The translations under genes and the position numbers were made by a program. 64,000 nt of DNA from Chitinophaga tropicalis. Lineage in GTDB: Bacteria; Bacteroidota; Bacteroidia; Chitinophagales; Chitinophagaceae. The notes beneath the pieces are model-generated. The model saw only the letters and a list, made by a program, of their open reading frames with translations. It was not told where the DNA came from and made no database searches. The stretch is from assembly GCF_009758205.1 (NCBI RefSeq), contig NZ_WRXN01000005.1, positions 186,001 through 250,000 on the forward strand, read 5' to 3'. Shown piece after piece: positions 16,525-25,034 of the stretch (position 1 is the first letter of the stretch; each line of letters starts with the position of its first letter).

Positions 16525-17664
16525 TTAAGGCAGGATCACGATGCGTCGTTCTTCTACAGTAAAATGTACATTGGCCTGCTCCAGTATTTTTAATGCCTGT
16601 TCAAGTGTTAGTCCCCTTCCTATTTCGCCGGAGAAAGTACCTGGAGGTATACCGTTCCGGTAAGTGATTTCAACATCATACCAGCGTGACAGCTGGCGCA
16701 TTACAGCACCCAGGTCTGCGTCTGTGAAAGAGAAATAGCCGTTCTTCCACGCCACAGCTGCTTCTGTGTTCACAGCGGTTACGTTCACAGGCTTTCCTGC
16801 TGTCACTACAGCCTGTTGCCCCGGTTGTAATACATGGTCTTCTACTTTGATAGCGCCTGCAAGCAGGGTGGCTTCCAGTTGCTTTTCATCGGTATATGCC
16901 ATCACGTCAAAGCTGGTGCCCAGCACCTGTATGGAGGTGTTACCTGCTTTCACAATAAAAGGATGGTGTGCGTCTTTGGCCGTTTCAAAATAAGCCTGCC
17001 CTTCCAGCTCAACGGTTCTTGTACTGCCCTCAAATGCAACGGGATATTTCAGGCGGGAAGCGGCGTTTAGCCAGACTTTGGTACCATCGGGCAATACTAC
17101 CTGGTATTGTCCGCCCCTGGGCGTTGCCAGGGTGTTATATACTGTGCCTGCAGGGGATTGAGGCCTCTGGTATTGCAGTTGCCCGTTATGGCGGTATACC
17201 ACGGTACTTCCCTGCCTGATCACCTGGCTACCGGTACTGTCCAGTGTTACAGTACTACCGTCAGAAAGGGTGAGGATGGCTTTGTTGACGCCGGGCAGTA
17301 TTTCCTTTACAGGCTGTTGTTTTGCCAGTATGGGTGTGGATGAAGGACCGGGTTTTAATAGCCAGAGGCCAACTCCTGCCAGTAGTATGACTGCAGCAGC
17401 GGCGGGCCAGTAGCGAAGAAGGGAGAATGTTCTTTTCCGCGGCACAGGTTTGTCAACGCTCAATACATCAGACAACATGGGCAACAGACGTTCATCAAAC
17501 ACAGCAGCATCCGGTTCATAACTGACCAGCTGCGTTGTTATTGCTACAAAGGTTTCCCTGTTGGCAGGATCTTCCAGGAAACAGTGAAGCGTTTCACTTT
17601 CTTCCGGTGTCAATGTTCCGGCAAGGAACCCTTTAATAAGATATGTGATCTGTTGATTTTCCAT
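16525..17664 (-). CDS. FecR family anti-sigma factor
   Basis: A 379-residue inner-membrane regulator. An N-terminal cytoplasmic part is followed by a single membrane span (YWPAAAAVILLAGVGLWLL, about 85-104) and a periplasmic FecR domain with TPRGGQYQVVLPDGTKVWLN and the RTVELEGQAYFE segment. A C-terminal DUF4974-like domain (FSFTDADLGAVMRQLSRWYDVEI to the end) contacts the STN domain of its SusC partner. It is expected to hold the ECF sigma factor at the membrane until the transporter signals. It precedes susC by 74 bases. A perfect hairpin lies just in front of its start codon, and a strong terminator separates it from the sigma gene. Confidence 0.95.
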   Translation of the reverse strand: MENQQITYLIKGFLAGTLTPEESETLHCFLEDPANRETFVAITTQLVSYEPDAAVFDERLLPMLSDVLSVDKPVPRKRTFSLLRYWPAAAAVILLAGVGLWLLKPGPSSTPILAKQQPVKEILPGVNKAILTLSDGSTVTLDSTGSQVIRQGSTVVYRHNGQLQYQRPQSPAGTVYNTLATPRGGQYQVVLPDGTKVWLNAASRLKYPVAFEGSTRTVELEGQAYFETAKDAHHPFIVKAGNTSIQVLGTSFDVMAYTDEKQLEATLLAGAIKVEDHVLQPGQQAVVTAGKPVNVTAVNTEAAVAWKNGYFSFTDADLGAVMRQLSRWYDVEITYRNGIPPGTFSGEIGRGLTLEQALKILEQANVHFTVEERRIVILP

Positions 17665-17666
17665 TT

Positions 17667-17683
17667 GTCTACTTATAGTAGAC
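17667..17683 (-). promoter_or_regulatory. Perfect hairpin two bases in front of the fecR start codon
   Basis: GTCTACT (17667-17673), a TAT spacer, and AGTAGAC (17677-17683) form a perfect 7-bp stem ending two bases before the fecR ATG (17664-17662, minus strand). In the mRNA it would occupy the ribosome-binding region. It could instead be a DNA operator palindrome. Confidence 0.5.
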
Positions 17684-17759
17684 TAATGAGAAAGTGAAGT
17701 GTACCTATTGGCCTGAAAAAATTTTTATTAAAGCTTCTCAATAAAAAGATCTCTCTCGC

Positions 17760-17798
17760 AAAAAAGTCGCTTTCGCCGTTGGCGAAAGCGACTTTTTT
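17760..17798. terminator. Strong terminator between the ECF sigma gene and fecR
   Basis: A 17-bp perfect inverted repeat, AAAAAGTCGCTTTCGCC and GGCGAAAGCGACTTTTT, with a GTT loop, lies 40 bases after the sigma stop codon on the minus strand. T runs follow on either strand. It implies that fecR-susC-susD has its own promoter in 17665-17759. Confidence 0.9.
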
Positions 17799-17837
17799 GC
17801 GCAGTTCTTTTCTTACTGCATATAAAACCAACTTACT

Positions 17838-18389
17838 TTATAACTTCCCCGCCCTTTTCAATCTCTCTCTTATAAACTGCAGGGCTGCACTGATAGTATT
17901 CCTGACATAACTGGATGAGAGTTGCAGTGTTTCCGCTATTTCAGAGGCATTCAACCCCTGATGACGGCTCATTTCATATATCTGCCGGCGTTGGGCAGGC
18001 AGGGCTTTTACCGCCTCCGCAATAATACGCTGTGTTTCACGGTAAGACAGGGCAGCTTCCGTTTCATTGCTGGCAGCGTTCTCCGCATGCTCAATATCAG
18101 CGTGACGCAGGTTGGATTGTTTATTAAGATAGGTAAAACATTCATTCAGCGCCATTCTCTTCAGGTAAGCTCTCAGATGTTCTATCCCGGTCAGTTTATC
18201 ACGATGCAGCCATAATTTGATGAAAAATTCCTGCAACACTTCTTTCACTGCTTCCTCCCTTTTCACCACATTACGCACCAGCATGCTCATTCCGGGCGAT
18301 ATCATCCTGAAAAATAAAGAAAAAGCTTCTTCATCCCCTTCTGCAATACGGGCCAGTAAAACGTTTTCTTTATAAAAATCGTCGTGCAT
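17838..18389 (-). CDS. ECF-type RNA polymerase sigma-70 factor (Bacteroidota family)
   Basis: A 183-residue ECF sigma factor. Region 2 is visible around ARIAEGDEEAFSLFF and VLQEFFIKLWLHRDKL (-10 recognition), and region 4 in LPAQRRQIYEMSRHQGLNASEIAETLQLSSSYVRN (about 130-164, the helix-turn-helix for the -35 element). The Bacteroidota group of such factors typically has a FecR partner, which is the next gene downstream. It probably drives the fecR-susC-susD-SGNH-oxidoreductase genes. Confidence 0.95.
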   Translation of the reverse strand: MHDDFYKENVLLARIAEGDEEAFSLFFRMISPGMSMLVRNVVKREEAVKEVLQEFFIKLWLHRDKLTGIEHLRAYLKRMALNECFTYLNKQSNLRHADIEHAENAASNETEAALSYRETQRIIAEAVKALPAQRRQIYEMSRHQGLNASEIAETLQLSSSYVRNTISAALQFIRERLKRAGKL

Positions 18390-18427
18390 TCACTGAAGAA
18401 GATACTATCGGATGAAATTAACAAAAA

Positions 18428-18465
18428 ATGCCTTCCGGAGAGCTATTCTGCTCTCTGAAAGGCAT
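18428..18465 (-). terminator. Terminator after the rhodanese gene
   Basis: A two-part stem: ATGCCTT (18428-18434) with AAGGCAT (18459-18465), and GAGAGC (18438-18443) with GCTCTC (18450-18455). An A run at 18423-18428 gives the U tract on the minus strand, downstream of the rhodanese stop codon. Confidence 0.75.
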
Positions 18466-18486
18466 ATTTCCCTATAAAAAACGGTA

Positions 18487-18795
18487 TTATCTTCCTACCT
18501 GATCTTCCCAGGCCAGCATACCGCCTGTGAGGTTCTTCACATTTTCAAAACCCATTGTTTCCAGGATCATGGCAGCCTGTCCGCTACGGTTACCGCTACG
18601 GCAGTATACTATCACTTCCTTATCTTTCAGCTCTTCCAGCTCATCTACCTGCATGGCGCGAATTTCACCCAGGGGCACCAGGATGCCACCTATGTTGAAT
18701 TCGGCATGTTCATGCGGCTCACGTACATCTACAATATTCAGGTCTTCACCGTTATCTATGCGTTTTTTCAGTTCTAATACACTGATATTTTCCAT
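18487..18795 (-). CDS. Single-domain rhodanese-like protein
   Basis: A 102-residue rhodanese domain with the active-site loop CRSGNRSG (Cys near residue 66) and the flanking strand EVIVY. The CRSGNRS loop is typical of GlpE/PspE-like sulfurtransferases, which carry persulfide sulfur. No signal peptide is present, so it is cytoplasmic. It lies 35 bases downstream of the PASTA gene on the same strand and ends in a terminator, so it may be the last gene of the ddl-PASTA-rhodanese run. Its donor and acceptor are unknown. Confidence 0.9.
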   Translation of the reverse strand: MENISVLELKKRIDNGEDLNIVDVREPHEHAEFNIGGILVPLGEIRAMQVDELEELKDKEVIVYCRSGNRSGQAAMILETMGFENVKNLTGGMLAWEDQVGR

Positions 18796-18830
18796 CGCTG
18801 TATGTTTTGTATGGTGTATATAATTTCAGA

Positions 18831-19646
18831 TTACTCAGGTTGTGCCGGAGGCGTGGTACTATCTGTTGCCGGCGTCGGTTTTGTCGGGAACAGCCAGAGA
18901 TCGATGCTTTCTCCTGCCCTTACCATCTGCAGTTCATTCAGGTTGTTCTTACGCATCGGGTCCTGTTTGATCACATAGGCATTGGCAGTATCGGTTACGC
19001 CCGGATCTACTATGACAGTTCCCAGGTTCAGGTTACTGGCGCTCAATGCTTCCTTCGCTTCTGCAAAGGTAAGACCAATCAGGTTAGGAGCGGGATTTTC
19101 CATGCTGCCGGTGCCACTGCTCAGTACCAGGGTGATATTGCTCCCTTCAGGAATATCCCTGCCGGGTTTTACAGACTTGCCGTTGAGCAGTTGCTGTAAT
19201 ACAGTATTAGTAGCGAAATCGGGTTTATAGATGGTATCTCCTACATTCAGGCGAAGGCTGTGCAGGGTCATTTCTGCGCTACGGAAGGTCAGACCTACCA
19301 GCTCCGGCATTTTCACCATAGGGGGCACTACCTTGTTAACGGTCAGATAAATAGTGCGGCCCACTTTTACTTCTGAGCCTTTGGCAGGGGTCTGTTCCCA
19401 TACAGCCAGTGCCGCGAGGCTGTCTATATAGATAGAATCCCTTACGTCTACGTTAAAACCGGCTTTTTCAAGGATCTGGGTAGCTTCCTGTACATTTTTC
19501 CGGTATACATCGGGTACTATCAGCGTATCCCCATGTTTAGTAATTACGCCAAGCAGCAAAAAGAAAAGCACCCCAATAAACAGGAATAATCCCACTACAA
19601 CTGCCAGATTAAACCTGAAGGAGCGTTTGGTGATTGAATTGAACAC
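18831..19646 (-). CDS. Membrane-anchored PASTA-domain protein
   Basis: A 271-residue protein with one N-terminal membrane segment (FNLAVVVGLFLFIGVLFFLLL, about 12-32) and three PASTA repeats outside: DTLIVPDVYRKNVQEA (about 40-105), VKMPELVGLTFRSAEMTL (about 112-180) and APNLIGLTFAEAKEAL (about 186-255). The tail is Pro/Thr-rich. PASTA domains bind peptidoglycan or beta-lactam-like ligands and usually sit on penicillin-binding proteins or Ser/Thr kinases; here they stand alone. Position immediately downstream of D-Ala-D-Ala ligase fits a cell-wall role, but no enzymatic domain is visible. Confidence 0.92.
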   Translation of the reverse strand: MFNSITKRSFRFNLAVVVGLFLFIGVLFFLLLGVITKHGDTLIVPDVYRKNVQEATQILEKAGFNVDVRDSIYIDSLAALAVWEQTPAKGSEVKVGRTIYLTVNKVVPPMVKMPELVGLTFRSAEMTLHSLRLNVGDTIYKPDFATNTVLQQLLNGKSVKPGRDIPEGSNITLVLSSGTGSMENPAPNLIGLTFAEAKEALSASNLNLGTVIVDPGVTDTANAYVIKQDPMRKNNLNELQMVRAGESIDLWLFPTKPTPATDSTTPPAQPE

Positions 19647-19728
19647 AAATTATATTTTAACGTTAAGATGATCCAGGATCACTATTTTCCGGCAACGGCC
19701 CGGATTGTCCTGCCGGGGGTGGCTGCCA

Positions 19729-20721
19729 TTATTTTTTTCTCAGGCATTCTTCAATTAGTGTGCCGTAAAACTCCTGCAGGGTTTTGCCGGCGGCCCTTAC
19801 CTGCTGAGGTACAATACTATTCTCTGACTGACCCGGCATGGTGTTGACTTCCAGGAAGAACAGGCGGTTCTTCTCTTCTTCCCAGATAAAGTCCATGCGT
19901 ACAATACCGCGACAGTTCAGTTTATCGTACAGCTTCCTGGCAGTTGCCTGTATCAGGCTGATCACTTCTTCAGGGGCTTCTGCCGGGGTTACTTCCCTGG
20001 CTTTGCCGGGAGTATATTTTGCCTCATAATCGAAGAATTCCTTGGTGCTCAGGATCTCTGTGGCCGGCAGTACGGTAAATTCTCCATTGGCCTTATACAG
20101 GCCACAAGTAATTTCACGTCCTTTTACAAACTCTTCTATCAGGATCTGTACATCTTCTTTAAAGGCTTTTTCAATGGCCGGCTCCAGCTCTTCAGCCGTG
20201 TTTACCTTAGACATACCGATGCTGCTGCCTCCTTCTGCCGGTTTTACAAATACGGGCAGTTGCAGCTCCTGCAGGATGGCTTTGGTATCAAATGGCTGAT
20301 CGCGGAAAATATGTACTGATTTAGAGACATTTACAACATTCAGGGAAGCCACTACCTTATTACAATAGCTCTTGTTAAAGGTCAGGGCGGAAGTTACCAT
20401 GCCACAGCTGGTAAATGGAATGTCCAGCATTTCAAAATATCCCTGTAAACGGCCATCTTCTCCGGGAGTACCGTGTATACCTATGAAAACTGCGTCAAAT
20501 TTTATCTTATTACCATTGATAGTCAATGTAAAATCATTCCTGTCTACTGCCACAGCCTGTCCGTCTGCCCCGGTATAGTTCCATCCGTCACGGGTGATAG
20601 CGATCTTGTAAACGTTATACCTGCTGCTATCCAGGTGTTTTTCAATAACGGCTGCACTCTGTACTGAAATCACATACTCTCCGGAGTAGCCTCCGGCAAC
20701 CAGGGCAATATTCTTTTTCAT
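19729..20721 (-). CDS. ddl: D-alanine--D-alanine ligase
   Basis: A 330-residue ATP-grasp ligase making the D-Ala-D-Ala dipeptide of peptidoglycan. Family signatures are the N-terminal VAGGYSGEYVISVQSA (variant of the GGxSxEhxVS motif), HGTPGEDGRLQGYFEMLDIPFTSCG (about 85-109), PVFVKPAEGGSSIGMSKV (about 156-173), and the C-terminal FFLEVNTMPGQSENSIVPQQ. Length is normal for Ddl. It lies between the ferredoxin gene and the PASTA gene on the same strand. Confidence 0.96.
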   Translation of the reverse strand: MKKNIALVAGGYSGEYVISVQSAAVIEKHLDSSRYNVYKIAITRDGWNYTGADGQAVAVDRNDFTLTINGNKIKFDAVFIGIHGTPGEDGRLQGYFEMLDIPFTSCGMVTSALTFNKSYCNKVVASLNVVNVSKSVHIFRDQPFDTKAILQELQLPVFVKPAEGGSSIGMSKVNTAEELEPAIEKAFKEDVQILIEEFVKGREITCGLYKANGEFTVLPATEILSTKEFFDYEAKYTPGKAREVTPAEAPEEVISLIQATARKLYDKLNCRGIVRMDFIWEEEKNRLFFLEVNTMPGQSENSIVPQQVRAAGKTLQEFYGTLIEECLRKK

Positions 20722-20793
20722 ATATAATTTAATAATAAGCGGCTAAAGTTAATAGAAAAATAGTGTATGTCGATCTTTTTTGGGACAAAACAA

Positions 20794-20825
20794 AAGGGAA
20801 GAAAGGATAAAACCTTTCTTCCCTT
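20794..20825 (-). terminator. Terminator after the ferredoxin gene
   Basis: Perfect 13-bp inverted repeat AAGGGAAGAAAGG (20794-20806) and CCTTTCTTCCCTT (20813-20825), downstream of the ferredoxin on the minus strand, with A/T-rich flanks. It lies between the ferredoxin and ddl genes. Confidence 0.75.
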
Positions 20826-20939
20826 CAGGTTCCGGTATGCGTTCCGGCTTTTGCCGATGACCAGTTACCGGGTAATTTCCTTATGCTTCCTGTAAATAAT
20901 ATATTGGATGGTATATCTTGTATAGTCCGGGTGAAAAGC

Positions 20940-21287
20940 TTAGATATGCAGCTTTTCTTTCTTGGCCAGCAGTTCGTCTACCGTTTCCTGGTACATTTCG
21001 TCAGGTACGCAGCAGTCTACCGGGCAAACAGCAGCACACTGAGGTTCTTCGTGGAAGCCCTGGCACTCTGTACATTTGTTCGGAACAATATAGTAACTGT
21101 CTACACTGATAGGTGCGTTCTTCTGGTCTGCATCCATAGTGCTCCCATCCATCAGCACGTATGCGCCTTTAACGGTGGTGCCATCAGCCATAGCCCATTC
21201 TACTCCGCCCTCATAGATCGCGTTATTAGGACATTCAGGTTCACAAGCACCACAATTAATACATTCGTCTGTTATCTTTATTGCCAT
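20940..21287 (-). CDS. 4Fe-4S dicluster ferredoxin
   Basis: A 115-residue low-potential ferredoxin with two [4Fe-4S] sites. The first is [12 protein letters not shown] (Cys9, 12, 15, 19). The second is [22 protein letters not shown], with the longer spacing typical of Alvin/YfhL-type 2[4Fe-4S] ferredoxins, and an insertion between the sites. It is divergent from a LuxC-like acyl-CoA reductase gene; this pairing suggests, but does not prove, a shared redox context. A minus-strand TATTTTTG box lies at 21332-21339. Confidence 0.95.
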   Translation of the reverse strand: MAIKITDECINCGACEPECPNNAIYEGGVEWAMADGTTVKGAYVLMDGSTMDADQKNAPISVDSYYIVPNKCTECQGFHEEPQCAAVCPVDCCVPDEMYQETVDELLAKKEKLHI

Positions 21288-21319
21288 AGTATAAACTTTT
21301 TGTTTAAGTAGTAAGCCAT

Positions 21320-21339
21320 TAATTTTGCTAACAAAAATA
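21320..21339. promoter_or_regulatory. Back-to-back -7 boxes of the divergent ferredoxin and acyl-CoA reductase promoters
   Basis: The plus strand has TAATTTTG (21320-21327) with a TTTG 17 bases upstream (21299-21302), pointing to the reductase gene. The minus strand has TATTTTTG (21339-21332), pointing to the ferredoxin gene. Both match TAnnTTTG exactly and are only four bases apart, so the two transcription starts would lie across each other. Confidence 0.5.
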
Positions 21340-21379
21340 GAATATCTAGGTTTAAAAAGTTAATTATTTATACAGATTC

Positions 21380-22372
21380 ATGAGCAGAACAGAAAAAGTA
21401 GCAGCCCTGGTACGTTTAGGTCAATACCTGGCAGGTAACGATCCTGCATTGCAGACAGCAAAGGATCAGGCCTTCCAGGCCAACGGGTGGTTCACAGAGG
21501 ACTTTGTAAACATATCCCTGAAAAACATCTGTCAGTACTTCCTTGACGAGGCCCGTCTGAATAACTGGCTGGACGGTTATCCTGCCATTCCTGCTATTTC
21601 CCGCTCTGTTGGGATAGTTGCCGCAGGTAATATTCCCCTGGTGGGCTTTCATGACTGGCTTTGTGGCTTTCTGAGCGGCCACCAGGTACGGCTGAAACTA
21701 TCGTCCAAGGATACAGTGCTTATGAAACATGTGATTGATAAGATAGCGGAATGGTATCCTGAATATGCCGCACAGACGCAGACACAGGACATGCTGAAGA
21801 ACTGTGACGCCTATATTGCCACAGGTAGCAATAACTCTTCCCGTTACTTTAATTATTATTTTGCCCAGTACCCGCATATCATCCGCCGTAACCGTACTTC
21901 CGCCGCCATCCTGGATGGAACGGAAACATTTGAGGAACTGGAAGCGCTGGCAGACGATATCATGATCTACTTTGGCCTGGGGTGCCGGAACGTTACCAAA
22001 GTGTTTGTACCTGAAAACTATAACTTCGATAACCTGCTGAAAGCACTGGGTAAATATGATTCCCTGGCAGATCATCACAAGTACAAGAACAATTATGACT
22101 ATAACCTGGCCCTGTTCCTGCTGAACAGCAGCCAGTACCTGACAAATGGTACTATACTGCTCAATGAATCTCCTTCCCTGTTTTCCCCTCTGAGTGTATT
22201 GCATTACAGTTATTATACTGATGCTGCTGCGCTGACGGAGGAGCTGAAAGGCAATGAAGATATGCAGGCGCTTGTAGGTCATGGTTTTATACCATTCGGC
22301 GCTGCGCAGCAGCCTGGGCTGTCAGATTATGCTGATGGCGTAGATACCATGCAGTTTCTGACAACGCTCTGA
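21380..22372 (+). CDS. Acyl-CoA reductase-like (LuxC family) protein
   Basis: A 330-residue LuxC-like acyl-CoA reductase with an aldehyde-dehydrogenase-type fold. Visible parts are the nucleotide-binding region SVGIVAAGNIPLVGFHDWLCGFLSG (about 70-95) and the likely catalytic Cys in YFGLGCRNVTKVFVP (about 197-211). The family reduces acyl-CoA or acyl-enzyme to an aldehyde with NAD(P)H. No LuxD/LuxE partners are nearby, so this is not a luminescence locus. Divergent from the ferredoxin gene. The physiological substrate is unknown. Confidence 0.85.
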   Translation: MSRTEKVAALVRLGQYLAGNDPALQTAKDQAFQANGWFTEDFVNISLKNICQYFLDEARLNNWLDGYPAIPAISRSVGIVAAGNIPLVGFHDWLCGFLSGHQVRLKLSSKDTVLMKHVIDKIAEWYPEYAAQTQTQDMLKNCDAYIATGSNNSSRYFNYYFAQYPHIIRRNRTSAAILDGTETFEELEALADDIMIYFGLGCRNVTKVFVPENYNFDNLLKALGKYDSLADHHKYKNNYDYNLALFLLNSSQYLTNGTILLNESPSLFSPLSVLHYSYYTDAAALTEELKGNEDMQALVGHGFIPFGAAQQPGLSDYADGVDTMQFLTTL

Positions 22373-22564
22373 GCATCTTCGCAGGTTTTGTCCTGTATCC
22401 GGAGTTAATGATACAGTCAAATCGTCAATCTGTACGCCAGACTGATAACAACATGTCAGTTAAACTGGTATACTGTCAGTACTCTTGTTAAGATGGTATT
22501 AACTATTCATATAAAAATGTGTTAAAGTAAAGGTAGGGACTGGTCATTGATCTGTGCCGACCCT

Positions 22565-22572
22565 TAAATTTG
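22565..22572 (+). promoter_or_regulatory. Candidate -7 box of the HtrA-like protease gene
   Basis: TAAATTTG matches TAnnTTTG exactly, 62 bases upstream of the protease start codon. No clear TTTG element is present at the -33 position. Confidence 0.4.
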
Positions 22573-22634
22573 TATCAAAGGCATGTAAATTGATATTCAT
22601 TCCTTGTACTTTAAAACTTTAAATCTCAAAACAT

Positions 22635-24173
22635 ATGAAATTCCGGCAAATTGCGGCAACTGTTCTACTCAGCGCGGCCACTGCTATTGCCTGTATTGTT
22701 GTCTACAACAAGTATCAGCCCCGACATGCAGGACCTTACCAAAATGGCTCAGAAAACATCCCTGTTAACTACACCAGCTATATGCCAGGTGCAGAAGTAA
22801 AGAATGCTACTCCCCCTACAGATTTCAGCCAGGCGGCTAAAATCGCAGTACCGGGTGTTGTGCATATCAAGACAAAGATCAATCCCCGTCAGGTGACCAA
22901 CAACCTTCAGAGAAGAAGGAGTGTATTACAGGACCTTTTCGGCGATGATTTCTTTGGCGATGAATTCCAGGGTGAAGGTGGCGGCCGTAAGTACTATGTA
23001 CCCGGGCAAATGGCCTCCGGCTCCGGGGTACTGATCTCTGACGATGGTTATATCATTACCAACAACCACGTAGTAGATGATGCAGATGAAATAGCAGTTA
23101 CACTCAACAACTACAAAACTTACAAGGCCAAAGTGGTTGGTACTGACCCCAACACCGACCTGGCAGTGATCAAGATAGACGCTAAAAACCTGCCTTACCT
23201 GCTGTACGGCAACTCTGACGATGTAGAGATCGGGCAATGGGTATTGGCCGTAGGTTATCCGCTGAATCTTGAAACTACTGTCACCGCGGGTATTGTAAGC
23301 GCCAAAGCCCGTACTATCGGCATCAACAAACAGGTAAGAAGGAATGCTATCGAATCCTTCATCCAGACAGATGCCGCCGTAAACCAGGGTAACAGTGGCG
23401 GCGCCCTGATCAATACCGCCGGTGAACTGATAGGTATCAACTCGGCCATTGCTTCTCCCACCGGCGCTTATGCTGGTTACTCCTACGCTATACCGGTAAA
23501 CCTGGTAAAGAAAGTAGTGAATGACCTGATGAAGTATGGCAATGTACAACGTGCTTACCTGGGTATCCTTTACCAGGACCCTACCAGCATTCCTGAAGAA
23601 AGATGGGCTGATGCAGGTATCAGAAGGGATATTAACGGCGTAGTGGTGACAGGTGTGACTGAATCCGGCGCAGCTGCAGCTGCAGGTATTAAAAAAGGCG
23701 ACGTTATCACTGGTATTAACGGTGTAACAACTCCTTCTATCCCACAGATGACGGAGCAGATAGCACGTTACAAACCCGGTGATAAGATCAGTATTTCTTA
23801 CATGCGTAACGATAAGGAATATACTGCCAACACTGTGCTGAAGAATGCAGATGGTAATACAGATATTGTGAGAACTACAGTGCTGGATGCTTTAGGTGCA
23901 GATCTGATCACGCTGGAGAAAGCAGATGCAGCGAAACTGGGAATACGTGGTGGTGTGTATGTGGATAATATAGCCAGTGGGGTGCTGAAGAAGCAGACTA
24001 ACATGAAACGTACGTTCATTATACTGAAAGCCGGTGGGAATCCGGTAAATTCAGTGGAAGATCTGAAGAAGATACTGGATAAACAGAAGAAGGTGCAGCT
24101 GGAAGGTGTATATCCTGAATTGAACGGGGTTTATTATTATAATATTGACCTGGCTAACGGAGAAGATTTTTAA
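22635..24173 (+). CDS. HtrA/DegQ-type periplasmic serine protease with two PDZ domains
   Basis: A 512-residue envelope-quality-control protease. An N-terminal membrane anchor or signal (IAATVLLSAATAIACIVVY, residues 6-24) is followed by the trypsin-like domain with catalytic triad His145 (TNNHVVD), Asp175 (DPNTDLAVI) and Ser254 (QGNSGGAL). PDZ1 follows at about 305-395 (AYLGILYQ; GIKKGDVITGINGV). A divergent second PDZ is at about 415-500. There is an acidic insert around residues 100-115 before the catalytic domain. The family degrades misfolded periplasmic or outer-membrane proteins. It is monocistronic, ending in a 23-bp hairpin terminator. Confidence 0.95.
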   Translation: MKFRQIAATVLLSAATAIACIVVYNKYQPRHAGPYQNGSENIPVNYTSYMPGAEVKNATPPTDFSQAAKIAVPGVVHIKTKINPRQVTNNLQRRRSVLQDLFGDDFFGDEFQGEGGGRKYYVPGQMASGSGVLISDDGYIITNNHVVDDADEIAVTLNNYKTYKAKVVGTDPNTDLAVIKIDAKNLPYLLYGNSDDVEIGQWVLAVGYPLNLETTVTAGIVSAKARTIGINKQVRRNAIESFIQTDAAVNQGNSGGALINTAGELIGINSAIASPTGAYAGYSYAIPVNLVKKVVNDLMKYGNVQRAYLGILYQDPTSIPEERWADAGIRRDINGVVVTGVTESGAAAAAGIKKGDVITGINGVTTPSIPQMTEQIARYKPGDKISISYMRNDKEYTANTVLKNADGNTDIVRTTVLDALGADLITLEKADAAKLGIRGGVYVDNIASGVLKKQTNMKRTFIILKAGGNPVNSVEDLKKILDKQKKVQLEGVYPELNGVYYYNIDLANGEDF

Positions 24174-24191
24174 AAAAAATCATTAATCTGT

Positions 24192-24240
24192 CCCATAAAA
24201 AAAATGATTTTGCCTGCGGCAAAATCATTTTTTTTATGGG
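24192..24240. terminator. Bidirectional terminator between the protease and LytTR regulator genes
   Basis: A perfect 23-bp inverted repeat (24192-24214 with 24218-24240; arms begin CCCATAAAAAAAATG and end in GCC/GGC) around a TGC loop. It includes A and T runs on both sides, between convergent genes. Confidence 0.92.
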
Positions 24241-24272
24241 TAAAGCGATATCTTTTTTTTCCGGATAAGAGT

Positions 24273-25034
24273 TTACAGGTTTATCACCCCTTTCAGCTGG
24301 GCGAAGAACTCATCCTTTTTACGGGAAGAGATGGGAATATTTTTATGATCACTCATTACCACGGCTGTTCCTAATCCTTTGATGATCTTCACGATATGGT
24401 GAATATTGATAAGGAACGACTTATGCACGCGGTAAAATCCCTTGTCAGACAACATCTCTTCATATTCCTTCAATGACTTGGAAATCAGGTGAGATACGTT
24501 ATTGATCAGTTGAATTTTAGTATAGCTGTCAAACGCTTCGCAGTAGATAATGTCTTTGAGGTCAATGACATTATAACCATCGTTTACAGGTATTACTATT
24601 TTTGAGAAAGCATTGTCATTGTTCTTTACATAATCTTTAAGGATAGAAGCCAGTTCGTTGAGGCGTCCTTTTTTGCTTTTCTTCACTTTTTCCAAAGCAT
24701 CTTCTACCTCACTAACCTTGATAGGTTTGAGCAGATAATCCAATGCAGCAAATTTGATCGCCTGCAATGCATATTCCTGAAATGCAGTAATGAAGATCAC
24801 TTCGAAGTTCAACACAGGAAACATTTCCAATAACTGGAATCCATTATGTGGCGGCATTTCAATATCCAGGAACAAAACGTCTATCTGGGTATTTTTGATC
24901 ATTTCCGCCGCGTCATGAATGTTCTGCGCCTCCCCTACTACCGTAACATCTTTACAGTAATTCTCCAGAATATTTCGCAAAATATGGATGTTGCGGACTT
25001 CATCGTCTACGATCGCAGCTTTAATATTACTCAT
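24273..25034 (-). CDS. LytTR-family response regulator
   Basis: A 253-residue response regulator. The receiver domain spans about 1-120, with phospho-acceptor Asp57 in DVLFLDIEMP and the Lys of LLKPIKVSE near residue 108. It is followed by a LytTR DNA-binding domain (about 145-250) with FYRVHKSFLINIHHIV. Its start codon overlaps the kinase stop by four bases (ATGA), a translational-coupling arrangement that supports a cognate pair with the upstream propeller kinase. LytTR regulators bind short direct repeats; no target can be named here. Confidence 0.95.
   Translation of the reverse strand: MSNIKAAIVDDEVRNIHILRNILENYCKDVTVVGEAQNIHDAAEMIKNTQIDVLFLDIEMPPHNGFQLLEMFPVLNFEVIFITAFQEYALQAIKFAALDYLLKPIKVSEVEDALEKVKKSKKGRLNELASILKDYVKNNDNAFSKIVIPVNDGYNVIDLKDIIYCEAFDSYTKIQLINNVSHLISKSLKEYEEMLSDKGFYRVHKSFLINIHHIVKIIKGLGTAVVMSDHKNIPISSRKKDEFFAQLKGVINL

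Noticed and set aside
21380..22372. Bioluminescence operon based on the LuxC-like gene
   Set aside because: No luxAB, luxD or luxE homologues are nearby; the family has non-luminescent members in many Bacteroidota.
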